A stretch of DNA of 30,000 nt from Neocallimastix lanati (nom. inval.). Lineage: Eukaryota > Neocallimastigomycota > Neocallimastigomycetes > Neocallimastigales > Neocallimastigaceae. Made by a program: the position numbers and the translations under genes. Below are positions 1 through 8,558 of this stretch, one piece after another; within the stretch, counting starts at the first letter, position 1, and each line of letters opens with the position of its first letter. Under the pieces are notes generated by a model. It saw only the letters and a list, made by a program, of their open reading frames with translations. It had not been told where the DNA came from and did no database searches. The DNA is taken from assembly GCA_016946835.1 (NCBI GenBank), contig JACVTC010000069.1, positions 535,001 through 565,000 on the forward strand, read 5' to 3'.

Positions 1-264
1 TCATGCATCATTAATTATTGTTAAACTAGTGTTTGTATACTCTATGATAATAATATATTGTAAAATGGATTATATTTTAATTTTGAAAATCATTATTACT
101 TTTATTAAATATTATTGTATAAAAAAAATTAAAGTATAAATTTTAAATATTATATTATAATTTACATAAGAAAATGAATTTAAAGATTAATATATATATA
201 TGAATATATAATTAAATAATTTTAACAATAATAAATAGAAATATAATATGTTAAAATGTAAAAA

Positions 265-393
265 ATTACTAAAATAAATATATTTAATTATTAATTTTTT
301 AAATATTATTACTAAAATAAATATATTTAATTATTAATTTTTTAAATATTATTACTAAAATAAATATATTTAATTATTAATTTTTTAAATATT
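265..393. repeat. 43-bp tandem repeat, 3 copies
   Basis: Three head-to-tail units start at 265, 308 and 351. Each begins ATTACTAAAATAAATATATT and ends TTTTTTAAATATT. By eye the copies are identical, so the amplification is recent or homogenised. The array is not in a gene and no function is apparent. Confidence 0.9.
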
Positions 394-1070
394 AAATATT
401 ATATTTATCATTTGGAATTACTAATGCTTCTCCATTTTTTAAATGTACATATAAAATAAAAATAAAGATAAAAAGATATTAATTAAAATTATTATATACA
501 AAAAATCTAATGTTTTATTTATATTTTATATTTATCTGAATTATTGTTGTTATAAATCTGATTTCTATATTAAAAAATATTTTATATAAAAAATCTAAAT
601 TTTTTACTTATATTTTATATTTATCTAAATTATTAAGTATGAAGCGAACTTTATTTTAAAAATTTTCAATTATATATTTGAGCAATATATAACAAATATA
701 GCAATAAATAAATATGTTTATATATATATAAATGATTATTAGTAAAATAACAAAGATTATAATAAAAAATTGTTTAAAAAATAAAATGAATAAACTTTAT
801 AAAACTAATTTTTACTTTTTGTTTGATTTAAAATTAAATATATTATTGTATTAATAATTTTAATTCATAATCAAGTATAATTTGATGATAAAAAAAAAAA
901 TTAATTTATCTATTTAGGTATATTATTGATTTTTTAATTTCAAATTTTAACTTTATCAAAAAAAAAAAAAAAAATAAAATAAAATAAAATAAAAAAAAAA
1001 AAAAATAAAAAATAAAAAATAAAAAATATATATATATATATATATGAATATTAAATAAAAAAAAAAATAG

Positions 1071-1103
1071 AAAATAAATAAATAAATAAATAAATAAATA
1101 AAA
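1071..1103. repeat. (AAAT)n microsatellite
   Basis: About seven AAAT units follow an (AT)n run and an A-rich block. Elsewhere in this window (28855-29085) such (AAAT)n tracts directly follow a retroposon 3' end, but no element is recognisable on either side here. Confidence 0.8.
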
Positions 1104-2166
1104 TGTATTATAAAATGAAAATATAGAAATACTTTGAAGAATTTGTTAAATTTATAGAAAATATAAGTATTTTCATATTTTCAATAATTTAATTTAATAA
1201 ATTCTTCTACTTATTTTCTTTAAACTAGTTAATAAATGTTTCTTGTGTTTTTTTTTTTTTTTTTTTGAACATAGGATATCAAAAAATATTTAAGGTATTA
1301 TAAACTGAAAAACTGAATAATGATTTAATAAAATAATACTAAATATTTTCTATATATATTGAAATTTTATTTATTCGTTAATAAAGATATTATTGAATGA
1401 ATGAATTTTTTTTTATATATTAAACATAATTATTATATATGTTTTATTAACTCTAATTGAACAAATAAAATGTTTAAAAAAAAAAAATTACAATCATAAA
1501 GAATAGTAAAATATAGTATTTTTATTGTTAATATATAAAACATATTTAATAGTTATAAAAATTAAAAAAAAAAAAATTATTATTGTATTTATTAAATTAA
1601 TTATAATAAATAGACTACTTTTTTTTTCAAGACTTTAAAAAACAATTATATATAAAGTATTATTCAAATAATGATAATCTAACCTTTTATATATAATATT
1701 TGGTTCATTTCAGAACGTGGCTTTATATGAGAATGAGGCGTACTTAAATAAACCATTTAAATAGAAGTTGATTGAATTAAATAAATAAATAAATACTTAA
1801 TAAATAATAATAGTTAAAAATAGTTAAATTATAAATATATATTATAAAATTTTTTTGCTAAAACAATAATAAAAATATTTAATAATATTTAATTTTAAAG
1901 GAATATTTTAATTTTTTTTCTTTTTTTTTTTTTTTTTGCTAAAATAATAATAAAGTATTATTTAATAATACTTAATTTTAAAGATATAAATTATATATAT
2001 ATATTTTTTTATTTATAATAATTTGTTCTTTTCCTCTATTTGTTTCACTTAAAAAAAAATTTAATAAATAAATAATAAAAATTTAATTATTTGATTTTAT
2101 TTAGTGTTTAGATAAATTCATTTTTCTTTTTTAAAATAACAATTATAAATAATGTATTTATAAGAA

Positions 2167-2222
2167 TTTTTTTTTTTTTTTTTTTTTGATTTTTAAAATT
2201 TAAAAAAAAAAAAAAAAAAAAA
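2167..2222. repeat. T21/A21 inverted homopolymer pair
   Basis: A run of 21 T (2167-2187) is followed, after 14 bases (GATTTTTAAAATTT), by a run of 21 A (2202-2222). The two arms are complementary, so a transcript or single strand could fold into a long A-T hairpin. A similar A-then-T arrangement lies at 7084-7186. Confidence 0.8.
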
Positions 2223-2270
2223 TTTATCTTTATATATATTTCTGGCTTGATATATTTATTTTCAGCTATT

Positions 2271-2271
<1 letters not shown>

Positions 2272-2311
<40 letters not shown>
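2272..2311. repeat. Poly(A) run of 40
   Basis: Forty consecutive A residues, one of the longest homopolymers in the window. It lies directly before the 47-bp tandem repeat and produces spurious Phe-rich open frames on the minus strand. Confidence 0.9.
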
Positions 2312-2313
<2 letters not shown>

Positions 2314-2320
2314 AAATAAA

Positions 2321-2461
2321 TAGTTGAAATATAAATATAAAGTACAGATTGAATAAAATAAAATAAATAGTTGAAATATAAATATAAAGTACCGATTGAA
2401 TAAAATAAAATAAATAGTTGAAATATAAATATAAAGTACAGATTGAATAAAATAAAACAAA
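2321..2461. repeat. 47-bp tandem repeat, 3 copies
   Basis: Units start at 2321, 2368 and 2415, each beginning TAGTTGAAATATAAATATAA and followed by AGTACAGATTGAATAAAATA. The middle unit has ACCG where the others have ACAG. The minus-strand open frames over this block are artefacts of the period and carry no protein signature. Confidence 0.9.
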
Positions 2462-2619
2462 ATAAAAACAAAATAAAATAAAATAAAAAGAAAAAAAAAA
2501 AAAACCTAATTTTTAATAAGATTTGTCATTATATAATAATAATAATTAATTATAATATTTCATAAATTTTTTTTGTCCTAATAATTTATTTATTTATTTA
2601 TTTTTTTATAATACTTGTT

Positions 2620-2631
2620 TTTTTATATAAT
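2620..2631. repeat. Left 12-bp direct repeat (candidate target-site duplication)
   Basis: TTTTTATATAAT here is repeated exactly at 3265-3276. The two copies bracket the 633-bp G+C-richer island. This one abuts the A-rich 3' tail of the element as read on the minus strand. In such AT-rich DNA a 12-bp match alone is weak; its exact placement at both ends of the island is the real argument. Confidence 0.6.
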
Positions 2632-3196
2632 TTTAATTCTTTTTTTTATTTCCGGTGTGTGTACCGCCCTATGCCCCCTTCAAAACATGGGAATATTAAG
2701 GTAGTCACAACACTTTGTGGATATAGTCCCTACTTGGACAGCTTTACTGTTTATTCAGCATTGGCGCTTTAACCATACATATTATTGCAGAGATTTTCTA
2801 TCCGATTTTTACTCGGAATGATTTTTCGGTGCGTGCCTAACTCCCTAAGAAGCGAGGCTAGATTAACCTAACCCAATTGAGTCACGTGCTACCCCTATGG
2901 TAATGGTAATAGTATATTTAGTTAGCAGATTGATTATTGGTAGTTTAGCTACGTGCATATGAACCCATATGCTATAGGAATTCCCTCGTCAAGTATATTA
3001 ATGACAGTTACTAGTGCAACCCTCTCAGGCCCACTGTTAGGAGAGTATCTAGTCTATATTACTACGGAATTTAAAGCATATTATATATATAAGGGGAGAG
3101 GAGGGGGGATATACCCTACCTGTAAACGGAAACCCTAACCACCATCTACCGTAAAAACCTTTTGTTCAGGAAAAAACCGGAAAATGGTCAAAGGGC

Positions 3197-3207
3197 GGGG
3201 TCGAATC
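3197..3207 (-). promoter_or_regulatory. Pol III B-box-like sequence
   Basis: On the minus strand these bases read GATTCGACCCC, against the B-box consensus GGTTCGANYCC: only the second base differs. The span from the start of the A box to the end of this box is 54 bases; in tRNAs (nucleotides 8 to 62) it is about 55. The tRNA stems do not pair well, so this is a tRNA-like promoter and not a working tRNA. Runs of T6 (3176-3171) and T5 (3157-3153) just downstream on the same strand could end Pol III transcription early. Confidence 0.58.
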
Positions 3208-3239
3208 AAGAGCTTTATGTATGATAGTCCGCGGACTAA

Positions 3240-3250
3240 CCACCAGGATA
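3240..3250 (-). promoter_or_regulatory. Pol III A-box-like sequence
   Basis: On the minus strand these bases read TATCCTGGTGG and are followed by TTAG. They match the common tRNA form TAGCTCAGTGG-TTAG at 11 of 15 positions, including the GTGGTTAG of the D loop. The box sits just inside the 5' end of the retroposon, where a tRNA-derived internal promoter belongs. Confidence 0.55.
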
Positions 3251-3264
3251 GAACCTGGTTCAAC

Positions 3265-3276
3265 TTTTTATATAAT
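3265..3276. repeat. Right 12-bp direct repeat (candidate target-site duplication)
   Basis: TTTTTATATAAT, identical to 2620-2631. It lies one base beyond the tRNA-like 5' head of the minus-strand retroposon. Confidence 0.6.
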
Positions 3277-3736
3277 AATTATTTATATAACATTATTTTA
3301 AATATATATATATATTTTTTTTTATCCATTTGTATATTTTTAGTTATTTACATAATAAACAATTATATTAATACCAATTCATCATTTATTTATTATAAAT
3401 TTATTATAAATTACATAAACAAATATTATATATCATATTAATCATTACAAATATATACACATAATAAAAAATATATATATATCATTTCTGATTTTAAGTC
3501 TTATATTTAAATGATTAAAAGTTTCACTGACTCAATAACTTATTAACAATTGTTAATATCAAAATTCAATATACATAAAATACTAAACATTCATTAAATA
3601 GTCGAATAAAGAAATATTAACAGTCACGTTAAAAATTGACTAAATCAGAAAAGTCCACAACTACAGGAAATTCATCAAAATCTTCAACATAGACAACGAA
3701 TACAGAAAAGACAACGAATATATATCAAGTACAGCT
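3277..3736. other. AT-rich spacer before the copia remnant
   Basis: No gene seen. A weak open frame continuing to 3441 is Tyr/Ile/Asn-rich and reflects base composition. The block 3549-3735 is somewhat richer in G and C and should hold the 5' LTR and leader of the copia element, but I cannot define LTR ends. TGTTAATAT near 3551 and ATATTAACA near 3614 form a short inverted pair of the TG...CA type, with no matching copy visible beyond 6482. Confidence 0.6.
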
Positions 3737-4110
3737 ATGAATGTTGATCCTGTTGAAGTAAAACTTCCTAATATTCAAATAAATACAATTAATAAATTTT
3801 CACAAATGGAATTTAGATTTGAAATTATTTCTTGATTCTGAAGAATTAGGTTGTTATATATCAAAGATTATTAAAGATTTGAATACGAATACCAATAAAG
3901 AAAAAAAAATGCTTAAAATATGATAGTACCATCATGATTATGTTATTGAATATTTTCGATGAATATAGGAAAAATCTATTAAATAACTGTGCAAGTGCAT
4001 ATGTAATGATAAAAGAATTAAAAGAAAGATTTTACAGAAATAGGCCTATCCCGACTATTATGATTAGGTCATTATTACAATTGAAATCTTCAAAAAATTT
4101 TTTATAGAAA
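3737..4110 (+). pseudogene. copia gag-like remnant
   Basis: An ATG at 3737 opens the frame MNVDPVEVKLPNIQ. After a frameshift near 3800 comes LNLKLFLDSEELGCYI, which resembles the start of the copia gag family (a Trp/Phe-K-x-K-x-x-L segment, then E-L-W/G-x-Y-I). Further on, LLNNCASAYVMIKELKERF matches the family's 'A-x-x-x-W/I-x-x-L-x-x-x-F/Y' helix. Stops and at least one frameshift show it is dead. No CCHC zinc knuckle follows. Confidence 0.65.
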
Positions 4111-4149
4111 ACAACAACATTAAGGGAGAAAAGAATGATAATATTAAAT

Positions 4150-4880
4150 TGTGAAGGATTATAAAATCAATGAACTCAAAAGGAAAAAACCATTCAACAG
4201 AGCAAAAAATAAGAGTTCATTACCATTATAAATCGTACATACTGATATCGTTGGACCACTTAAGCCTGCGCCGACATATAGTGAATACAAATAATATAAA
4301 ACATTTATTGATGAATACAGTAAAAAAATGATATGGATTGATTTACTTAAACAAAAAAAAATCTGAGGCAGTACAGAAATTTATTGAACTTTATAAATAT
4401 ATGAAAAATATTTGTGATTACAACCTAAAAGAAGTAAAATCTGATGACGAATGAAGGTTTAAAATACAATAACTAAAAATTTTTATAAATTATCACATAA
4501 AATAAAAGAATTACATTTTATCATTCTATAAACCAGAGTAATCCCCCAACAAAATGGTAGCGCTTAAAGAATTAATAAGACATTAGATAACTGTACGAAA
4601 ACATTGCTCAGTGCTGCTAAATGATCTCTCTTGTTGTGGTTTGAAATAATTAAATATGCATAACCTTTGTACTATTTAAATTCACATCGGGGAATTAATT
4701 TTTAAAATTCCTAGTGAAGTTTTTTTTTTTTGATATGAAAATTGATATATTTAAACTTATAAAGTTTTTGAATGCAAAATATTTTTTCTTAATAGATACA
4801 AGCAGAGAAAATAAAAACGTAACCAGGTATTTTTTTTTTATAGAATATTCTTCCAACTCTTCCTTGGTCTTTGCATTCTT
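4150..4880 (+). pseudogene. copia pre-integrase and integrase remnant
   Basis: The segment FNRAKNKSSLPL leads into the hallmark HTDIVGPLKP (first catalytic Asp at 4244-4246). TFIDEYSKKMIWIDLLK follows. After a frameshift in the A run near 4355 comes EAVQKFIELYKYMKN, then SDDE with the second catalytic Asp at 4443-4445. The third signature reads PQQNGSA-stop-RINKT: the catalytic Glu codon has become TAA at 4565-4567. The end, around 4715-4860, still shows the copia pattern 'F-x-x-K-Y-x-x-L-I-D ... Y-F-x-I-E-Y-S'. These landmarks make the identification firm and show that activity is lost. Confidence 0.9.
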
Positions 4881-6060
4881 GATATTACTTCAAATTCAAT
4901 AATAAGTATCGGCGATGCATACTTCAATGAGAGTTACTAGTCATGTCATTTTTTCATTACTCTAATCCTTCAGATGAACAAAATGAGGGAGAACCAGCAC
5001 TTTACTACAACATCAATTTAGTCAATTAATATATCATAATGGATTTGAAATGGATGAAAAAGAACAAAAAAAAATATAGTTATCCTGAAAATAATATAGA
5101 TTTAATGGATGAATACAGTAATGAAAATATTAATTAATTAATAATTTCGAAAAAAAAAAAAAAAAAAAATAATGAAAATATAATTAATGAAAATAAAATT
5201 AATGAAGATCAAAATTCCAAAAATAATAAAAATAATAAAATTCATAATTTATAAAGATAATCAATTCTCTAAAATTGAAATGACATCAGATTAAAGCTTT
5301 ACTTGAAAATCAAGAGGAAATACTCAAAAAATTCAAATATTAAAGAGAGTGTAAAATTTGCCATCAAATGAAAGCCATTCCAAAATTCGAAATGAAAATA
5401 ACAAAAAATAACAAAAACAAAAAACAATAGTATTTGTAATAAAAATAACGATTAAAATATAAAGGCTAAAAAAAAAAAAAAAATAAAAAAAAACTACAAA
5501 AAAATAATTTTTTTTTTTGAACAAAAATGTGAAAAAAAAGTTTTATTAATAAAAATTTTGAAATTCTAGAAACCTTAATAATTATAATATTATAAACCAG
5601 AAACTTTATGAAACCAAAATTGAAACCAATCATAAAAATCTGGTTAATAAAAAGGATGAAAAAAAAATTTTTTTTAAATTTAGAAAATAATGAAATATAT
5701 GAAAATATTAAAATTAAAGACAATAATATAAATTTGAAAATGAACTTGAAGACAACTTTACTGATCAGGAAACTTTTGATAGAAAAAAAAAAAGAATTAA
5801 AGAAAACTAAGGAAGAGGATATAAAATTTAATTTTTAAACTGATAAATAAAACTGTTGATAAAAATGACAAAAATGATTAAGAAAAAAGCAAAAATTTAT
5901 CTAAAAAGGAAAAGTAAAAAAAAAATTATCAATCCAATGAAGAAAGAAAAATGAAGAAGGACAGAATATCTGCGTTATATAAACTATATTTTGAGAGGAA
6001 GACAGATTCAGATAATGAAAATGAAAGCAGTAAAAGAAATAGAATTAATAATGATAATAC
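4881..6060 (+). other. Low-complexity linker of the copia remnant
   Basis: Between integrase and RT, copia polyproteins carry a poorly conserved, charged linker. Here the plus strand encodes Asn/Lys/Glu-rich fragments such as MDEYSNENIN with A-runs (5151-5169, 5467-5482) and frequent stops. An open frame at 5608-5838 (76 codons, Lys/Asn/Leu-rich) is probably a surviving piece of this linker and not a separate gene. Confidence 0.55.
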
Positions 6061-6482
6061 AATAATTCCAAGAATTTTGAAGAAGCTATGAATTCAGAAA
6101 ATGAGGGCCAATGGAAAGATGCAGTAAACAAAGAATTAAAGAAATTATATTGAAATAATATTTTGAAAATTGAGAAAACCAAAAATATTCCAAAAGACAT
6201 TAAACCACTCGATGTTAAATGAATATTTACTATTAAATATAATGGAATATATAAAGTATGATTGGTTTTCAGAGTTTTTTTTTTGCTCCAAAATAAAGGA
6301 ATTGATTACATTTGTACCTATTCTCCTTTAATAGAAATGGATAGTTTTAGACTAATAATTGCTATTGCATCAATATATAAATGGGATTTAAGACAATTGA
6401 AATTAAAGCAGCATACTTGAATACTAATCTAAATGAGAAAATAAATGCTCAAATTTCAATTGGTGATAAAAACTTCAATTAG
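6060..6482 (+). pseudogene. copia reverse transcriptase remnant (N-terminal part)
   Basis: The plus strand reads NFEEAMNSENEGQWKDAVNK, the classical copia RT start 'EAM...W..A...E'. It continues with a decayed 'K-W-V-F-x-I-K' segment (LDVK-stop-IFTIKYNG, the Trp codon now TGA), GIDYICTYSPLIEMDSFRLI (for 'G-I-D-Y-x-x-T-F-S-P-V') and KWDLRQL. A one-base deletion near 6397 shifts the frame, after which IKAAYLNTNLNEK matches the 'D-x-K-x-A-F/Y-L-N-x-x-L-x-E' motif that contains the first catalytic Asp; that Asp is replaced in this copy. Homology ends near 6482, before YVDD. Confidence 0.9.
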
Positions 6483-6689
6483 TAAAAGATAAAATTATAG
6501 TAATAAATAATATATCCGTTAAATATTAGTAATAATGGTTACAATAATAGGTGATAATTGTTATATATGTAGTTGCATTATTCAATTATCAATCATTATA
6601 ACAATAACAACATGAAACTTTATTAATTATATAATTTTGATCTTCAAAATAAAAAAAAATAAAGTATTGTAAAAATGAGAATCTCTAAT

Positions 6690-6805
6690 TTTTAATATAT
6701 TCTTTATTCTTTATTCTTTATTCTTTAATATTCTTTATTTATTCTTTAATATTCTTTATTTATTCTTTAATACTTTTTATTTATTATTTAATACTTTTTA
6801 TTTAT
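6690..6805. repeat. ATTCTTTA-type short tandem repeats
   Basis: Imperfect head-to-tail units built from TTCTTTA and TTTATTTATTCTTTAATA follow one another. The right-hand units have changed to CTTTTTATTTATTATTTAAT. This looks like a slippage-derived minisatellite. Confidence 0.75.
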
Positions 6806-7327
6806 TAAATCTGATTTATTATATATTTATATTAATTTTTTTTTTTTTTCTTCTAAATTCAATTATAATTTTTTGTATTACACAAATTTCAAAAAAAAAA
6901 AAAAAAGAAAAAAAAAATTTTTTTTTCTCTTTTTTGTGTTTAATTAAAATAATAAATATAAATATAAATATAAAATATATATAAATTAATTAATATTAAT
7001 GGAACTATTAAAAATTGTTAATTATTATAATATATGATATATTATTTTTTAATTTAATTTATATATGAATGTAATAATAAATCTAAAAAAAAAAAAAAAA
7101 AAAAAAAAAAATCGAAAAAACGATGTACCATTAAATTTTAAAATATATTTAATAATAATTTTTCCTTTTTTTTTTTTTTTTTTTTTCACAATTTGTAAAC
7201 CTAATAGCCAAATAGCATAAAAATTGCATAGAAATATTAATAAATATCAATAAAATTTAAAATTAATGCTATTAAATAAATATAAATAATAATAAAAATA
7301 ATAAACAAATGTATTAAATGAAATTGT

Positions 7328-7417
7328 TTTATTTATTTTTATTTTTATTTTATTATATTTATTTTATTTTTATTTTATTTTATTTTATTTTATTTTATTT
7401 TATTTTTTTTTTTTTTT
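7328..7417. repeat. (ATTTT)n microsatellite
   Basis: A pentamer ATTTT array with interspersed ATTTATTTTT variants runs into a T run. On the minus strand this reads (AAAAT)n, like an A-rich tail, but no retroposon 3' end adjoins it. Confidence 0.8.
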
Positions 7418-7923
7418 AAAATTAGTCATTTGACTTCGTCATAGGAACTTTATTTTTTACTTTGGAAACAAATCTTATATTTAAAAATAAAGTATTTTGT
7501 AATAATTATAATGATGCTTATTTATAAATAATAGTAATATGTTAAAATATATATTAATACAAAATAATATATATAAGGAATTATTACCATTTTCTGAATA
7601 ACAATATATTTTATTTTAAGGTAAATTTAATTGAAAAAAGAAATTGCTCTACAATTAGATTGAATTTAAAAGATTACATGATATAATATATATATATATA
7701 TATTTTAAATTACTATACATGACCTTCTATAATATAGTTATTAATTAACATGAATTAAATGAAGTTAAGATGAATTAAAACAATAAACTATATGTTTTAT
7801 TGAAGATAGTTAAATAGGTTTTTTATTTTTATTTTTTTTTTTATATATTGAAAATTTATATATAATAAATAAATAAGAGAGTAATTATAAAAAAAATAAA
7901 TATATCCAGATTTTATTCCAAGA

Positions 7924-8078
7924 TTAATGCGGGACTAACACACATAAGGATTTTGGATCTTCTTCTTGAATTCATATGAGGCGATTTTCATCTTCTTTGG
8001 GTGTTTTTCCTAATAAATAAAGTTGGTGTTTGCTTGCCATGATAACTAATCCTTTTATTAAACTATAGAATTGATTGC
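7924..8078 (-). pseudogene. Small broken exon-like fragment, unknown family
   Basis: On the minus strand a 15-base T-rich tract ending in AG (8080-8079), like a 3' splice site, is followed by a readable stretch. It contains LIKGLVIMASKHQLYLLGK and TPKEDENRLI, then an in-frame TGA (7972-7974), IQEEDPKSLCVLVPH, and a TAA (7924-7926). The base composition is clearly richer than the surroundings and the residue mix looks protein-like, with charged and hydrophobic residues in place of Asn/Ile/Tyr noise. I do not recognise the family. It could be the last remnant of a gene or transposase exon. The plus strand shows no comparable frame. Confidence 0.4.
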
Positions 8079-8206
8079 CTAAAAAAAAAAAAAATAAATA
8101 AAATAAGATAAAATATAATAAATAAATAATATTATATATATATACAGAATTTTAATTATTATATTATTATAATTATAAGTAAAGATATTAAAAATGAAAA
8201 TTTAAC

Positions 8207-8237
<31 letters not shown>

Positions 8238-8410
8238 CTAAGAATCATTTCAAAAAATATATTTATTAAAGTTTGCACCTCTGTACAAATATAGAAATAT
8301 TAAAAAAATAATAATTTAATCTGTAACAGAGAATCTTTTTTATTTAATATAAACTTTTTATATTTATTATTTAAAGTTTCTATTTTCCACATAACTATTT
8401 TTTTTTTATT

Positions 8411-8558
8411 TCTGGCGTGTACCGCCCTATGCCCCCCTCAAGACATGGGAATATTAAGGTAGTCACAACACTTTGTAGATATAGTCCCTACTGGACAGTC
8501 TTACTGTTTATTCAGCATTGGCGCTCTAACCATACATATTATTGCTGAGATTTTCTAG
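8411..8558 (-). mobile_element. 5'-truncated copy of the SINE-like retroposon 3' end
   Basis: This block aligns with 2650-2801 with about ten differences by eye, mostly single-base changes and one-base gaps, giving about 93% identity. It carries the landmarks GTGTACCGCCCTATGCCCC, ATGGGAATATTAAGGTAGTC and TTCAGCATTGGCG. Read on the minus strand it ends with a tail of the form CCAGAAATAAAAAAAAA. Similarity fades beyond 8558, so the tRNA-like head and most of the body are absent. I found no convincing target duplication. Confidence 0.85.

Larger units (their letters stand above)
1..2631. other. AT-rich gene desert, left part
   Basis: I find no gene here. Every frame is broken by dense TAA stops and the sequence is almost entirely A and T. 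It holds poly(A) and poly(T) runs, an (AT)n run near 1027-1045, an (AAAT)n run at 1071-1103, a 43-bp and a 47-bp tandem repeat (listed separately), and a 40-base A run at 2272-2311. The short patch 1702-1745 is slightly richer in G and C but shows no recognisable coding or RNA feature. Confidence 0.85.
2632..3264 (-). mobile_element. SINE-like retroposon, apparently full length
   Basis: This 633-bp island stands out sharply in G+C from its surroundings. Read on the minus strand it starts GTTGAACCAGGTTCTATCC, carries tRNA-like A and B boxes within its first 70 bases, runs through a body of about 500 bp with no convincing protein, and ends in a segment of about 150 bp (2800 down to 2650). That segment recurs at 8411-8558 (about 93% identical by eye) and, inverted, at 28858-28999 (about 85%). 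It finishes with a tail reading CCGGAAATAAAAAAAA. Identical 12-bp repeats lie at both edges. Short tRNA-like head, A-rich tail, target duplication and 5'-truncated relatives are the marks of a SINE moved by a LINE enzyme; SINE status is my inference. A plus-strand frame at 2953-3138 has no recognisable domain. A 5'-incomplete LINE end is the main alternative. Confidence 0.68.
3737..6482 (+). mobile_element. Decayed Ty1/copia LTR retrotransposon
   Basis: Translating the plus strand across frames gives the copia order gag, integrase, reverse transcriptase, interrupted by many TAA and TGA stops and several one-base frameshifts. The family normally encodes gag, zinc knuckle, protease, integrase, RT and RNase H in one polyprotein of roughly 1,300 or more residues. 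Here the zinc knuckle and protease are missing between gag (ending near 4110) and the pre-integrase segment (from about 4150), and the sequence stops inside RT before the YVDD active site, so RNase H is also lost. No LTR pair could be recognised. The element is old and cannot be autonomous. It lies about 470 bp downstream of the SINE-like island, suggesting a local transposon cluster. Confidence 0.88.
6483..7923. other. AT-rich desert after the copia remnant
   Basis: No gene seen. It contains the T-rich short repeats at 6690-6805, an A run near 7084-7110 followed by a T run near 7165-7186, and an (ATTTT)n block at 7328-7417. The stretch 6483-6620 might be 3' copia sequence, but no homology can be read. 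Confidence 0.8.

Noticed and set aside
2262-2471. Minus-strand Phe/Tyr/Ile-rich open frames
   Set aside because: They translate the A40 run and the 47-bp repeat; no domain and no balanced residue use.
2953-3138. 61-codon plus-strand frame in the retroposon body
   Set aside because: It starts and ends within the non-coding body, has no recognisable domain, and lies opposite to the likely transcription direction.
3128-3143. Telomere-like AACCCTAACC in the retroposon body
   Set aside because: Only about one and a half units; not tandemly repeated and not at a chromosome end.
3190-3264. Functional tRNA gene on the minus strand
   Set aside because: A and B boxes fit, but the acceptor, anticodon and T stems do not pair.
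3549-3625. Short TGTTAATAT...ATATTAACA segment as a solo LTR
   Set aside because: It is only about 70 bp long, no second copy is visible after the copia remnant, and no primer-binding site follows.
4714-4902. Short plus-strand frame as an independent gene
   Set aside because: It is the tail of the decayed copia integrase.
5608-5838. 76-codon Lys/Leu/Asn-rich frame as a gene
   Set aside because: It lies within the linker between copia integrase and RT and is best read as a fragment of that polyprotein.
3737-6482. RIP-type mutation of the copia remnant
   Set aside because: Stops arise from mixed changes, including a Glu-to-TAA transversion, and frameshifts are common; no consistent C-to-T context can be shown by eye.
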